NCBI RefSeq assembly: GCF_900119845.1 | Contig: NZ_FPKU01000001.1 | Coordinates: forward strand, 1,149,528-1,213,527 | From: Devosia enhydra | GTDB taxonomy: Bacteria > Pseudomonadota > Alphaproteobacteria > Rhizobiales > Devosiaceae | Direction: 5' to 3' | DNA: 64,000 nucleotides | Shown: piece after piece, positions 28,243 to 38,371 of the stretch | Layout: every line of letters begins with the position of its first letter | Position numbering within the stretch: the first letter of the stretch is position 1 | Translations under genes and position numbers: made by a program | Notes under the pieces: model-generated | The model's database searches: none | What the model saw: only the letters and a program-made list of their open reading frames with translations | Told to the model about the DNA's origin: nothing

Positions 28243-29919
28243 CTACACTCCGTGGACGAAAACGGTGACGTTGGGCTTGCGGCCCCAGAATGCCCCGACC
28301 TCCCCGCGCAGCGACCGCATGATCGCGGTCTGCAGCACTTCGGTGTCGGCGCGGCGCTTTGGCGGAACACTCTTTAGCGTGCCTGCCACCGTCTTCTCAA
28401 TCAGCTGCGATAGCGACTCTTCGTCATCCTCGACCTGCGGTAGGCCCTCGACCACGATCTGCGGGCCGGCTACGACATGACCGCGCGTATCGACGCAAAG
28501 GCTGACGACGATATGGCCGCCAAAGGAAAGCCGGCGCCGGCCGCGAACGCCGCTTTCGTCGGGCGTACAGAGCACATTGCCATCGAGATAGAGCTCGCCG
28601 GTCGGCACCTCCGCCGGGAAGTGGGCAACCTCCGGGAAGAGTCGCACCAGATCGCCATTGCGGGCATGCACCACATTGGGCACGCCATGCTCCCGCGCCA
28701 GTTTCGCATGCGCTTCGAGATGCACCGCCTCGCCATGCACCGGCACGAGGACGCTGGGCTTCACCCAGTCATAGAGCCGGCGCAGTTCCTCGCGGCGGGG
28801 ATGGCCCGTGACATGCACCAGCGCATTGGTCTGGGTCACCACCTCAATGCCGCGATCGATGAAGAGATTCTGGATGTCGATGACTTCGCGCTCATTGCCG
28901 GGAATGGCCCAGGATGAAAAGATCACCCGGTCGCCGGCATTGAGATCGATCGCCGGGTGCTCCTGGCGGGCGATGCGGGCGACGGCGGCCCGCGCCTCGC
29001 CCTGGCTGCCGGTGCAGATCAGCACCACCTTGTTGCGCGGCAAGGTCGCGAACATGTCCTGGTCAAGCAGCGGCGGCACGTCTTCGAGCATGCCCAGTTC
29101 GCGGGCGATGCCCGAGATACGGTGCATGGCCCGGCCCGACAGCACCACCTGCCGCCCAGCCTTGGCCGCAGCGCGCGCGATCGAGATGATGCGCCCCACA
29201 TTCGAGGCAAAAGTGGTGACCGCAACGCGATGCGGCGCCTCGGCGATGAGCCGTTCGAGATTGGCCCCGACCTCGTGTTCGCTCGGGCTTTCGCCCTCCT
29301 TGAGGGCGTTGGTGGAATCGCAGATCAGCGCCAGGGGCTCGCCCGTTTCGCCGATGGCCTTGAGGCGCGCAACATCGGTCGGCGGCGAGCCGACGGGATC
29401 GGGATCGAGCTTCCAGTCGCCGGTGTGCAGAACGCGCCCGATCGGGGTGGAAATCAGCAGGGCGCAGCTTTCGGGAATGGAATGCGCCACCCCGATCGGC
29501 TCCACCGTGAACGGACCCACGGAAAAAGCGCGGCCCGGACGCATGAGCGTTACGTTGACGTTTTCGACGATCTGGTCCGAGGCTCGCTTGGCGGCCAGCA
29601 TAGCGGCAGTGAACGCCGTGCAGAACACGGGCTTGTCGAAGGCCGGCCAGAGATCGAGCACCGCGCCGTAATGGTCTTCGTGACTGTGGGTTAGAACGAG
29701 ACCCACGACATCGTCGGCGCGCTCTTCGAGAAAGCTGGGATCAGCCATGATGAGCTCGATGCCCGGCTCGGCGGGTCCGCCGAAGGTGACGCCGCAATCG
29801 ACCACCAGCCATTTGCGGCGGCGTGGCGGGCCAAAGCCATAGGCCCCCATGTTCATGCCGATTTCGCCAACGCCGCCCAGGGCGACGAACACGAGTTCGT
29901 CTTTTGTCGTTGCAGCCAT
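28243..29919 (-). CDS. rnj: Ribonuclease J
   Basis: A 558-residue metallo-beta-lactamase/beta-CASP ribonuclease. The metal motif is THSHEDHYGA (His78, His80, Asp82, His83), with further ligands in SIPESCALLI and HTGDWKLDPDP, then the beta-CASP motifs (FASNVGRI, VLICTGSQGE) and the C-terminal VHGEAVHLEAHA. RNase J has 5' exonuclease and endonuclease activity and matures rRNA and degrades mRNA in alphaproteobacteria. The ATG at 29919 begins MAATTKDELVFVALGGVGEIG. birA ends 17 bases upstream, in the run nuoN-birA-rnj. Confidence 0.95.
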   Translation of the reverse strand: MAATTKDELVFVALGGVGEIGMNMGAYGFGPPRRRKWLVVDCGVTFGGPAEPGIELIMADPSFLEERADDVVGLVLTHSHEDHYGAVLDLWPAFDKPVFCTAFTAAMLAAKRASDQIVENVNVTLMRPGRAFSVGPFTVEPIGVAHSIPESCALLISTPIGRVLHTGDWKLDPDPVGSPPTDVARLKAIGETGEPLALICDSTNALKEGESPSEHEVGANLERLIAEAPHRVAVTTFASNVGRIISIARAAAKAGRQVVLSGRAMHRISGIARELGMLEDVPPLLDQDMFATLPRNKVVLICTGSQGEARAAVARIARQEHPAIDLNAGDRVIFSSWAIPGNEREVIDIQNLFIDRGIEVVTQTNALVHVTGHPRREELRRLYDWVKPSVLVPVHGEAVHLEAHAKLAREHGVPNVVHARNGDLVRLFPEVAHFPAEVPTGELYLDGNVLCTPDESGVRGRRRLSFGGHIVVSLCVDTRGHVVAGPQIVVEGLPQVEDDEESLSQLIEKTVAGTLKSVPPKRRADTEVLQTAIMRSLRGEVGAFWGRKPNVTVFVHGV

Positions 29920-29936
29920 AGGGGTGCCGATCCTGA

Positions 29937-30779
29937 TTATGTGCGGCCCGAAGTGGCCGTCGCTCCAAAATGTACATCGCCAGCCGTTATGGCGATGGTG
30001 CCGCGTGCGCCATCGCGCACGATCAACCGGCCGAATTCGTCTATCGTCTCAAAAATACCGCGCACGACCTGGCCATCATGGCTGATCGCAACCTCGCTGC
30101 CCAGCCCCGCCGCGTGGCGACGCCAGCGCGCCAGCACATCGGCAACGCCACGGCCACCGGCCCATAGCTCGAAGGCATCGACCCAGGCATCGGCCAGCGC
30201 GGCAAACACCGCCTCGGCCGAAACCGGGGTGCCAAGCGCGTGAAGGCAGGTGGCGGGGTAAGGCAGCCCGGTGGGCGCCGCCACGATGTTGACGCCGAAG
30301 CCGATGACGATCGCCATCCGTCCGTCCGGCAGGCCCTGCGCCTCGAGCAGGATGCCGGCGAGCTTGCCACCGTCAGCGATGACATCGTTCGGCCATTTGA
30401 GCGCCAGCCGTGCGGCATGACCCTGCCCTGTCAAGCCATCGGCACCGTCGACCCCGATACGCAGCGCACTGGCAGGCAGATTGCCGGAGAGCGCCTCCTG
30501 CAAAGCGATGCCGGCAACAAAGCCCAGCGTCGCGACCGATGCGGCATCGCCCTCGTGCACGATCAGGAGGCTTGCGGCGAGATTGCCCGACGGGCTCTCC
30601 CACACACGGCCGCGCCGCCCCCGACCCTCGGTCTGTTGAAGCGCAGCGAACCAGACGTCCCCGGCATCGCCCCTGCGGGCACTGGCCATGGCCTCTGAAC
30701 TGGTCGAGCCTATGCTGTCATAACCGAACAATCTGTAGCCGCGCATCGCAGCGCGCGGCCCCAGCCAGAAACCCGCCAC
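29937..30779 (-). CDS. birA: Biotin--[acetyl-CoA carboxylase] ligase
   Basis: A 280-residue biotin protein ligase without the N-terminal DNA-binding domain of E. coli BirA. The biotinyl-AMP loop GRGRRGR is at 52-58, and ALKWPNDVIADGGKLAGILLE carries the catalytic Lys. It attaches biotin to the carboxyl-carrier proteins of acetyl-CoA and other carboxylases. The GTG at 30779 overlaps the nuoN stop as TAGTG and is favoured by coupling; an ATG at 30746 (MRGYRLFGYD) would also match the family start. Confidence 0.93.
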   Translation of the reverse strand: MAGFWLGPRAAMRGYRLFGYDSIGSTSSEAMASARRGDAGDVWFAALQQTEGRGRRGRVWESPSGNLAASLLIVHEGDAASVATLGFVAGIALQEALSGNLPASALRIGVDGADGLTGQGHAARLALKWPNDVIADGGKLAGILLEAQGLPDGRMAIVIGFGVNIVAAPTGLPYPATCLHALGTPVSAEAVFAALADAWVDAFELWAGGRGVADVLARWRRHAAGLGSEVAISHDGQVVRGIFETIDEFGRLIVRDGARGTIAITAGDVHFGATATSGRT

Positions 30780-32224
30780 TAGAACAGACTTCCCGCGGCC
30801 GCCTGGGCCAGATTGGTAAGCGAATGGCCGACCGTTGCGAAATAGGTGACGATGAGAAAGCCCGACGCGCCCATGACGATGGCAAGCTCACGCGGAGCGG
30901 GAGCGAACTGGATGACCGGCTCGTCGAAATACATCGTCTTGACCACACGCAGATAGTAGAACGCCGATACGGCGCTCGCCAGCATGCCGATCACTGCCAG
31001 AACGAAGAGCTGCGCTTCGATGGCCGCGAGGAACACGTGCCATTTGGCAAAGAAGCCGGCCAGCGGCGGCAAGCCGACGAGCGAGAACATCAGCACCGCC
31101 ATGATGCCGGCCGCAAAGGGCCTGGTGCGGGCCAGTCCGGCCAGTTCCGTGATGGTCTCGACATGCCCGGTCTCGGTCCGAAGCGAGAGGATGCAGGCAA
31201 AGAGCCCGACCGTCATGGTGAGATAGATCGCCATGTAGATGGCGACGCCTTCCACGCCCGTCTCGGTGCCCGAAGAGAGGCCCACCAGCGCGAACCCCAC
31301 ATGCCCGATCGAGGAGTAGGCGATGAGGCGCTTGAGGTTGTTCTGCCCGATCGCGGCGAAGGCGGCGAGCACCATCGAGGCGATCGACAGGAAGATGACG
31401 ATCTGCTGCCAGTCCCCGGTGATCGGCCCGAAGCTGACCGTCACGAGGCGGATCAGCAATGCCATTGCAGCCACCTTGGGCGCTGCCGCAAAAAAGGCCG
31501 TAACGGGGGTCGGAGCGCCTTCGTAAACGTCGGGCGTCCACATATGGAAGGGGACCGCCGAGATCTTGAAGGCGACGCCGGCGAGCAGAAAAACCATGCC
31601 GAAGATGAGGCCGACCGACCGCTCGCCCTCGGCAATGGTGCCGACGATGAGATCGAGCTGGGTATGGCCCGTGAAGCCGTAGATCAGCGAGGCGCCATAA
31701 AGCAGCATGCCTGACGACAAGGCGCCCAGAACGAAATATTTGAGGCCGGCTTCCGTCGCCTTGGCACTGTCGCGACGCATCGCGGCGATGACGTAGAGCG
31801 ACAAGGACTGAAGCTCGAGCCCGACATAGACGCTCATCAGGTCATTGGCCGAGACCATCATCATCATGCCCAGTGTCGCGAGGAGGATGAGGATGGAGAA
31901 CTCGAACTTGTTGAGCCCGTTCTCGCGTGCGCTGTTGAACGAGAGCACCAGCGCCAGCGCCGATGCACCGAGCACGAGCGCCTTCATGTAGCGCGAGAAG
32001 GCATCCTCGATGAACCCGCCATTGAACACCTGCCCGACATTGGGCTGGAAGACGACGAGACCGAGCACGGCCACGAGCAGCACCACGGCCGCAATGGCGA
32101 CGCCCTCATAGCGGTCCTTGCTGAACAGCACCCCGGCGAGCAGCAGCACCAGCGCACCAATGGCGAGCACGACTTCGGGGAGGGCCGGCGCCAGCGCGGC
32201 AAAGCTCGTGAGATCGGATTCCAT
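30779..32224 (-). CDS. nuoN: NADH-quinone oxidoreductase subunit N
   Basis: A 481-residue antiporter-like membrane subunit with about 14 helices. Landmarks: [32 protein letters not shown] with the conserved Glu and, further on, [25 protein letters not shown] with the proton-channel Lys, both cited only in part. It is one of three proton-pumping modules of complex I. Last of the 14 nuo genes; its TAG overlaps the birA GTG. It starts nine bases after nuoM. Confidence 0.96.
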   Translation of the reverse strand: MESDLTSFAALAPALPEVVLAIGALVLLLAGVLFSKDRYEGVAIAAVVLLVAVLGLVVFQPNVGQVFNGGFIEDAFSRYMKALVLGASALALVLSFNSARENGLNKFEFSILILLATLGMMMMVSANDLMSVYVGLELQSLSLYVIAAMRRDSAKATEAGLKYFVLGALSSGMLLYGASLIYGFTGHTQLDLIVGTIAEGERSVGLIFGMVFLLAGVAFKISAVPFHMWTPDVYEGAPTPVTAFFAAAPKVAAMALLIRLVTVSFGPITGDWQQIVIFLSIASMVLAAFAAIGQNNLKRLIAYSSIGHVGFALVGLSSGTETGVEGVAIYMAIYLTMTVGLFACILSLRTETGHVETITELAGLARTRPFAAGIMAVLMFSLVGLPPLAGFFAKWHVFLAAIEAQLFVLAVIGMLASAVSAFYYLRVVKTMYFDEPVIQFAPAPRELAIVMGASGFLIVTYFATVGHSLTNLAQAAAGSLF

Positions 32225-32233
32225 CGGCGCCTC

Positions 32234-33745
32234 CTAGTGCGCCGCCACGGCGACGGGCGCGACGGCCCCCGTGGCGTTGGCGAAGTTGGTGACCAGAAGG
32301 TCGATAGAGGCCGCGGTCGCATCGAGGATCGGCGCCGGATAGAAGCCGAACAGGATGGTGAGCAGCACCAGCGGCACCATCACGGCAATCTCGCGACGAT
32401 CGAGATCGAGGATGCCCTTGAGGGAGTCCTTGGTCAGCGCGCCATAGATCACGCGGCGATAGAGCCAGAGCGCATAGGCTGCCGAGAGGATGACGCCGAA
32501 GGCCGCAAAGAACGCAGCCCAGGTGTTGACCTGGAAGACGGCGATCATCGTCAGGAATTCCCCGACGAAACCCGACGTGCCCGGCAGGCCGACATTGGCC
32601 ATGGTGAACACCATGAACACGAAGGCATAGCGCGGCATGCGCTCGACCAGCCCGCCATAGGCCGCGATCTCGCGGGTGTGCATGCGGTCATAGATGACGC
32701 CAACCGACAGGAAGAGCGCCGCCGACACGATGCCGTGGGAGAGCATCTGGAACACCGCACCCTGAACGCCCATGACGTTGCCGGCGAAGATGCCCATGGT
32801 GACGAAGCCCATATGCGCCACCGACGAATAGGCGATCAGCTTCTTGATGTCGGTCTGCACCAGCGCGATGACCGAGGTGATGATGATGGCGGCGACCGAG
32901 AGCGTGAAGACGAAGGGCTGGAAGGTGAGCGAGGCATCCGGGAACATCGCCAGCGAGAACCGGATGAAGCCATAACCGCCGAGCTTGAGGAGGATGGCGG
33001 CAAGGATCACCGAGCCGGCGGTGGGCGCCTCGACGTGGGCTTCCGGCAGCCAGCGATGGAAGGGCCACATCGGCATCTTGACGGCAAAGGACGCAAAGAA
33101 CGCGATCCACAGCCAGAACTGCGCTTCGGGTGCGAAGCTGAAGGCGAGCAGCGCCCGGATGTCGAGCGTACCGGCCTGCCAGTACATGTACATGATGCCC
33201 AGGAGCATCAGTACCGAGCCGACGAAGGTGTAAAAGAAGAACTTGTAGCTCGCCTGGATGCGCCGCTTGCCGCCCCAGATGCCGATGATGAGGAACATCG
33301 GAATGAGGCTGCCTTCGAAGAAGACATAGAACATGGCCAGATCGAGCGTGGCGAACACACCCAGCATCAGCGTCTCGAGCACGAGGAACACGAGCATGTA
33401 CTCGCGCACGCGTTCGGTGACGCCCCAGCTCGAGACGACCACGGCCGGCATCAGGAACGCGGTGAGCACCACGAACAGGACCGAGATCCCGTCGACACCC
33501 ATGCGGTAGCCGATCGAGCTGCCGATCCACTCATGGTTTTCCACGAACTGGAAGCCGGGATTGGCCGGATCGAACATCGCCCAGAGCCACAGCGACAGCA
33601 CGAAGGTGATGCTGGTCACCACCAGCGCGATCCAGCGCACGGTGTTGGCGCCGGCCTCGTCGCGTGCCGGCACGAACAGCAGCAGAGCCGCGCCGGCGAG
33701 CGGCAGGAAGGTGATGATCGAGAGGATCGCGTCGGAGATGTTCAT
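32234..33745 (-). CDS. nuoM: NADH-quinone oxidoreductase subunit M
   Basis: A 503-residue antiporter-like subunit. [21 protein letters not shown] holds the conserved membrane Glu, and [26 protein letters not shown] (residues cited in part) holds the channel Lys and helix-breaking Pro. I chose the ATG at 33745, which shares one base with the nuoL stop (TGATG); a GTG one codon upstream gives 504 residues. Part of the proton-pumping arm of complex I. Confidence 0.96.
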   Translation of the reverse strand: MNISDAILSIITFLPLAGAALLLFVPARDEAGANTVRWIALVVTSITFVLSLWLWAMFDPANPGFQFVENHEWIGSSIGYRMGVDGISVLFVVLTAFLMPAVVVSSWGVTERVREYMLVFLVLETLMLGVFATLDLAMFYVFFEGSLIPMFLIIGIWGGKRRIQASYKFFFYTFVGSVLMLLGIMYMYWQAGTLDIRALLAFSFAPEAQFWLWIAFFASFAVKMPMWPFHRWLPEAHVEAPTAGSVILAAILLKLGGYGFIRFSLAMFPDASLTFQPFVFTLSVAAIIITSVIALVQTDIKKLIAYSSVAHMGFVTMGIFAGNVMGVQGAVFQMLSHGIVSAALFLSVGVIYDRMHTREIAAYGGLVERMPRYAFVFMVFTMANVGLPGTSGFVGEFLTMIAVFQVNTWAAFFAAFGVILSAAYALWLYRRVIYGALTKDSLKGILDLDRREIAVMVPLVLLTILFGFYPAPILDATAASIDLLVTNFANATGAVAPVAVAAH

Positions 33746-35838
33746 CACAGAAGGCCCCCGGCCGCGATGGCCCAGGTCAACAGCGCTGCAATGCCGATCA
33801 GCATCGCAAAGGCGTAGTGGTAGAGATAGCCCGACTGCAGGCGGACGACACGGTTGGTGACGTCCTTGACCCGCGCTCCGAGCCCTTCGACGAGGCTTTG
33901 GTCGATGAGCCAGTCATCGAACCAGCGCCACAATGCCCGCCCCGCCGCAAGCGTCGGCCGCACGAAGATGCGGTCATAGAGCTCGTCGAAGTACCACTTG
34001 TTCAGCAGGAACTTGTAGAGCCCCGGATTGGACGCGGCGATGCGCCCGGGCACCTGCGGCCGATAGATGTACATGTACCAGGCGGTCACGAAGCCGATGA
34101 TCATGGCAAACGTGGCGCTCCACTTCACCCACAGCGGTACGTGATGGGCCGCGTCGATCAGCTCGCCATCGACGACGAGCGACCCGGCGAAGAAGTGAAC
34201 GACATGCTCGGCATGGCCGAAGAAGCTCTCATAGAAGACGACGCCTGCCAGAACCGCGCCGACAGCCAGCACATAGAGCGGCACCAGCATGACATTGGGG
34301 CTCTCATGGGCATTGTCATAGGCACTGCCATGGTGATGGGCATGCCCATGATCGTCGGCATTGTCGTCGTCGATCGGCTCATGATGCGTTTCGGCGGCGG
34401 CATGAGCCGGATCGGGATGCGGACCAGTCGCGGCATGCTGCGCGTCGCGCGGGCTGCCGTGGAAGGTCAGGTGGATCAGTCGCCAGCTGTAGAAGCTGGT
34501 GAACAGCGCCGCAACCACGAGCATCCAGAAGGCCAGAAGGCCGGCCTGGGTATTGAGCGCGTAGGCTGCCTCGATGATAGAATCCTTGGAGAAGAAACCA
34601 GCAAAGCCGAGCGGGAGACCAGGGATGCCGACGCCGGTCAACGCCAGCGTGCCGATGATCATCATCCAGTAGGTGATCGGGATCTTCTTGCGCAGGCCGC
34701 CCATGTTCCGCATGTCCTGCTCATGGTGCATGGCGTGGATCACCGAGCCGGCGCCGAGGAACAGCAGGGCCTTGAAGAAGGCGTGGGTAAAGAGGTGAAA
34801 CACACCGGCGGAATAAGCCCCCGCCCCCAGCGCCACAAACATGTAGCCCAGCTGCGAGCAGGTGGAATAGGCGATGACGCGCTTGATGTCGTTCTGCACC
34901 AGCCCGACCGTTGCCGCGAAAAAGGCCGTGATGGCGCCGATCACCAGGACCACCGTCATGGCGACGCTCGAGAGCTCGAACATCGGCGACAGGCGGGCGA
35001 CCATGAACACGCCGGCCGTCACCATGGTGGCGGCGTGGATCAGCGCGGAGACGGGCGTCGGGCCCTCCATCGCGTCCGGCAGCCAGGTGTGGAGCAGGAA
35101 CTGTGCCGACTTGCCCATGGCGCCCATGAACAGCAGCAGGCAGATGACCGTCATCGCATGCAGGTCCCACGACAGGAACCGGAATGTGGTGTCGGCATAG
35201 TCGGGCAGCGCATGGAACGCGCCGTCGAAATCGAGATGCCCGAGGATTAGGAACGCGCCGAAAATGCCCAGCGCGAAACCGAAATCGCCGACGCGGTTGA
35301 CCACGAACGCCTTCATCGCGGCCGCATTGGCCGAAGGCCGCGTGTACCAGAACCCGATCAGCAGATAGGACGCGAGGCCCACGCCTTCCCAGCCGAAGAA
35401 CATCTGGAGGAAATTGTCGGCCGTCACCAGCATCAGCATGGCGAAGGTAAAGAGCGAGAGATAGGCGAAGAACCGCGAGCGATGCGGATCCTCATGCATG
35501 TAGCCGATCGAATAGACGTGCACGAGGCTCGAGACGGTCGTCACCACCACCAGCATGATGGCTGTGAGGGTATCGACGCGCAGGATCCAGCGCAGGTCGA
35601 GTTCGCCCGAGGTGATCCAACGCATCACCTCGACGCGCATGACCGTGGCATGGCCCTCGGCTTCGGCAGCGGCCTCGGCCGGGAACCAGAAGCCGACAAA
35701 GACGATCCAGCTCAGCACCGCCGAGACGATCAGCAGGCCGGTGGTGATGAACTCGCTCGTGCGATGGCCGATGGTGCGGCCAAGCAGCCCCGCGATCAGC
35801 GCCCCGATCAGCGGGAAGAAGACGATTGCCTGGATCAT
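33745..35838 (-). CDS. nuoL: NADH-quinone oxidoreductase subunit L with His-rich insertion
   Basis: A 697-residue distal antiporter-like subunit, longer than E. coli NuoL (613). The functional core is intact: [19 protein letters not shown] with the key Glu151, [20 protein letters not shown] with Lys243, [17 protein letters not shown], and the long amphipathic C-terminal helix. The extra length is largely a charged, His-rich cytoplasmic or periplasmic loop at about 468-512 (genome 34303-34437), between two membrane helices. Seven bases separate it from nuoK. Confidence 0.96.
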   Translation of the reverse strand: MIQAIVFFPLIGALIAGLLGRTIGHRTSEFITTGLLIVSAVLSWIVFVGFWFPAEAAAEAEGHATVMRVEVMRWITSGELDLRWILRVDTLTAIMLVVVTTVSSLVHVYSIGYMHEDPHRSRFFAYLSLFTFAMLMLVTADNFLQMFFGWEGVGLASYLLIGFWYTRPSANAAAMKAFVVNRVGDFGFALGIFGAFLILGHLDFDGAFHALPDYADTTFRFLSWDLHAMTVICLLLFMGAMGKSAQFLLHTWLPDAMEGPTPVSALIHAATMVTAGVFMVARLSPMFELSSVAMTVVLVIGAITAFFAATVGLVQNDIKRVIAYSTCSQLGYMFVALGAGAYSAGVFHLFTHAFFKALLFLGAGSVIHAMHHEQDMRNMGGLRKKIPITYWMMIIGTLALTGVGIPGLPLGFAGFFSKDSIIEAAYALNTQAGLLAFWMLVVAALFTSFYSWRLIHLTFHGSPRDAQHAATGPHPDPAHAAAETHHEPIDDDNADDHGHAHHHGSAYDNAHESPNVMLVPLYVLAVGAVLAGVVFYESFFGHAEHVVHFFAGSLVVDGELIDAAHHVPLWVKWSATFAMIIGFVTAWYMYIYRPQVPGRIAASNPGLYKFLLNKWYFDELYDRIFVRPTLAAGRALWRWFDDWLIDQSLVEGLGARVKDVTNRVVRLQSGYLYHYAFAMLIGIAALLTWAIAAGGLL

Positions 35839-35844
35839 CGCCGA

Positions 35845-36165
35845 TCAGCCCTTCATCATATTGATGTCGTCGACCGCAATCGAGCCGCGGTTGCGGAAGA
35901 AGATCACGAGGATCGCAAGGCCGATCGCCGCCTCGGCGGCAGCCACCGTGAGGATCAGGAGCGCGAAGATCTGCCCGGCCAGATCGCCCAGCTCGGCCGA
36001 AAAGGCGACGAAGTTGATGTTGACCGCCAGGAGGATCAGCTCGACCGACATCAGGATGACGATGACGTTCTTGCGATTGAGAAAGATGCCGAACACGCCC
36101 AGCGTGAACAGGATGGCCGCCACGGTCAGGTAATGACCGAGCCCGATGCCCGATGCTGCAAGCAT
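35845..36165 (-). CDS. nuoK: NADH-quinone oxidoreductase subunit K
   Basis: A 106-residue subunit with three transmembrane helices. [44 protein letters not shown] contains the two conserved membrane Glu-region motifs ([15 protein letters not shown]), part of the proton path beside NuoJ and NuoA. The ATG at 36165 precedes a few extra residues compared with E. coli NuoK (100). The nuoJ stop is one base upstream, so the genes are coupled. Confidence 0.96.
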   Translation of the reverse strand: MLAASGIGLGHYLTVAAILFTLGVFGIFLNRKNVIVILMSVELILLAVNINFVAFSAELGDLAGQIFALLILTVAAAEAAIGLAILVIFFRNRGSIAVDDINMMKG

Positions 36166-36166
36166 T

Positions 36167-36772
36167 TTAAAGCCCCTGCCCCGATTTCACTTTGACGGTG
36201 CGGACGCCATCGCGGCCGCGCGCCACCTGCTTGAACACATCCTGCCGCTTGACGCCCGGCTTGTGCCGCAGCGTCAGGACGATCGCGCCGATCATGGCGA
36301 CCAGAAGCACCGCGCCCGCCGCCTGGAACAGATAGACGTAGCGGGTATAGAGCACCTGGCCGATGGCGCGGGTATTGTCGATCGTCGCATCGATGGGCAT
36401 GGCGCTCGAGGCCGCCGCGTTGGGCGCTACCACGAAGGTGCCGGCGACCAGCAGCAGTTCGAGCAAGAGGATGATGCCGACCAGCGCGCCGATCGGCATG
36501 TATTGCAGCACGCCCTTGCGCAGCTCGGCGAAATCCACATCGAGCATCATCACGACGAAGAGGAAGAGCACCGCGACGGCGCCGACATAGACGACGATCA
36601 GGATGAGCGCGAGGAATTCGGCGCCGGCCAGCATGAAGAGGCCGGCCGAATTCACGAAGCACAGGATGAGGAACAGCACCGAGTGCACGGGGTTGCGCGA
36701 CGAGATCACCATCAGCGCCGAAGCGACGGCGATGGTGGAAAAGACGTAGAAGAAAAACAGCGGCAGGGTCAT
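36167..36772 (-). CDS. nuoJ: NADH-quinone oxidoreductase subunit J
   Basis: A 201-residue subunit with five predicted transmembrane helices; the conserved third helix reads [26 protein letters not shown], cited here as landmark [15 protein letters not shown]. The ATG at 36772 ([12 protein letters not shown]) follows the nuoI stop after five bases; the longer frame upstream is a shadow of nuoI. It carries part of the hydrophilic axis of the membrane arm of complex I. Confidence 0.95.
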   Translation of the reverse strand: MTLPLFFFYVFSTIAVASALMVISSRNPVHSVLFLILCFVNSAGLFMLAGAEFLALILIVVYVGAVAVLFLFVVMMLDVDFAELRKGVLQYMPIGALVGIILLLELLLVAGTFVVAPNAAASSAMPIDATIDNTRAIGQVLYTRYVYLFQAAGAVLLVAMIGAIVLTLRHKPGVKRQDVFKQVARGRDGVRTVKVKSGQGL

Positions 36773-36777
36773 CGCGG

Positions 36778-37266
36778 TCACCGGTAGGGTGCGTCGAGGC
36801 TGATGTTCTGCGCGATCTCGCGCTCCCACCGATCGCCATTGGCAAGGAGACGCTCCTTGGAGAAATAGAGCTCCTCGCGGGTTTCCGTCGCGAACTCGAA
36901 ATTCGGACCTTCCACGATGGCATCCACCGGGCACGCCTCCTGGCAGAAGCCGCAATAGATGCACTTCACCATGTCGATGTCGTAGCGCACGGTGCGGCGC
37001 GTGCCGTCGTTCTGACGCGGGCCGGCCTCGATGGTGATGGCCTGTGCCGGGCAGATCGCTTCGCAGAGCTTGCAGGCGATGCAGCGCTCTTCGCCATTGG
37101 GATAGCGCCGCAGTGCGTGCTCGCCGCGGAAACGCGGGCTCACGGGGCCCTTCTCGAACGGATAGTTCACCGTCGGCTTGGGGCTGAAGAACTGCCGCAT
37201 GGCAAGGAAGAAGGTCGAGACGAACTCGCGCATCAGCAAGCCGTCAATGAACTGTATCGCGCGCAT
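36778..37266 (-). CDS. nuoI: NADH-quinone oxidoreductase subunit I
   Basis: A 162-residue ferredoxin-type subunit holding clusters N6a and N6b through two 4Fe-4S motifs, [12 protein letters not shown] and [12 protein letters not shown]. The N-terminal amphipathic region anchors it to the membrane arm, and it passes electrons from NuoG to NuoB. The ATG at 37266 shares one base with the nuoH stop, so translation is coupled. Confidence 0.97.
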   Translation of the reverse strand: MRAIQFIDGLLMREFVSTFFLAMRQFFSPKPTVNYPFEKGPVSPRFRGEHALRRYPNGEERCIACKLCEAICPAQAITIEAGPRQNDGTRRTVRYDIDMVKCIYCGFCQEACPVDAIVEGPNFEFATETREELYFSKERLLANGDRWEREIAQNISLDAPYR

Positions 37267-38363
37267 CAGGCGATACCTCCGTGCCAGCCCCAGCCCGTGA
37301 GCTTGAGGACGAAGGCCACCACGATGATCATCACCAGCGAGATCGGCAGGAAGACCTTCCAGCCGATCCGCATCAGCTGATCATAGCGGTAGCGGGGCAC
37401 CATGGCCTTGGCCATGGCGAACATGAAGAAGACAAGCGAAACCTTGAGGACAAACCAGAAGATGCCCGGCAGCCAGGTGAAGGGCGGCAGATCGATCGGC
37501 GCGGCCCAGCCCCCGAGGAACAGGATCGTCGTCATGGCGCACATGAGCAGGATCGAGACATACTCGCCCAGCATGAACATCATGTAGGGGGTGGACGAAT
37601 ACTCGACCATGAAGCCAGCCACGAGCTCGGATTCGCCTTCCGGAAGATCGAAGGGCGGGCGGTTCGTCTCGGCAAGAGCCGAGATGAAGAAGATCACGAA
37701 CATCGGGAAGAGCGGCAGCCAGAACCAGTTGAGCACGCTCAGCCACGGCACGCCCAGCATATGGGCCAGACCCATCTCCTGCTGCGCGATCACGATATGC
37801 GAAAGGTTCAGCGAGCCCACGCAGAGCAGGACGGTGACGATGACGAAGCCGATCGAGACTTCGTAGGAAACCATCTGCGCCGCCGAGCGCAGGGCGCCGA
37901 GGAACGGGTATTTCGAGTTCGATGCCCAGCCACCCATGATGACGCCGTAGACGCCGAGCGAGGAGATCGCGAAGATATAGAGGATGCCCACATTGATGTC
38001 GGCCATCGCCAGCCCGGCGCCGACGGGGATCACCGCCCAGGCGGAAAGGGCGAGAAGCACCGTGACGAGCGGGGCGAGCAGGAAGACGACCTTGTCCGCC
38101 CCCGCCGGGATCACCGGCTCCTTGAAGACGAACTTCAGGAGATCGGCAAAGCTCTGCAGCAGGCCGAACGGGCCCACCACATTGGGGCCGCGACGGATCT
38201 GCACCGCCGCCCACACCTTGCGATCGGCCAGGAGGATGAAGGCGGTGAATACAAGCAGCGCCACCAGCAGCAACAGGGCCTTGTAGATAAAGCCGATCTG
38301 CGTGCCCAACCCCAGGATGGGGATCCCGAGCAGGTAGTCGAGCGCCGAACCGATGACGTCCAT
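37266..38363 (-). CDS. nuoH: NADH-quinone oxidoreductase subunit H
   Basis: A 365-residue membrane subunit that forms most of the quinone chamber. [45 protein letters not shown] (cited in pieces: [20 protein letters not shown]) and [20 protein letters not shown] are the strongest hallmarks, with the acidic residues of the E-channel. I chose the ATG at 38363 ([10 protein letters not shown]), eight bases after the nuoG stop; the frame is open a little further but without homology. Confidence 0.96.
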   Translation of the reverse strand: MDVIGSALDYLLGIPILGLGTQIGFIYKALLLLVALLVFTAFILLADRKVWAAVQIRRGPNVVGPFGLLQSFADLLKFVFKEPVIPAGADKVVFLLAPLVTVLLALSAWAVIPVGAGLAMADINVGILYIFAISSLGVYGVIMGGWASNSKYPFLGALRSAAQMVSYEVSIGFVIVTVLLCVGSLNLSHIVIAQQEMGLAHMLGVPWLSVLNWFWLPLFPMFVIFFISALAETNRPPFDLPEGESELVAGFMVEYSSTPYMMFMLGEYVSILLMCAMTTILFLGGWAAPIDLPPFTWLPGIFWFVLKVSLVFFMFAMAKAMVPRYRYDQLMRIGWKVFLPISLVMIIVVAFVLKLTGWGWHGGIA

Positions 38364-38371
38364 GTTCAGTC

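Noticed and set aside
32237-33817. 526-codon open frame antisense to nuoM
   Set aside because: It mirrors the codon pattern of nuoM and encodes an improbable Arg/His/Asp/Glu repeat-like product.
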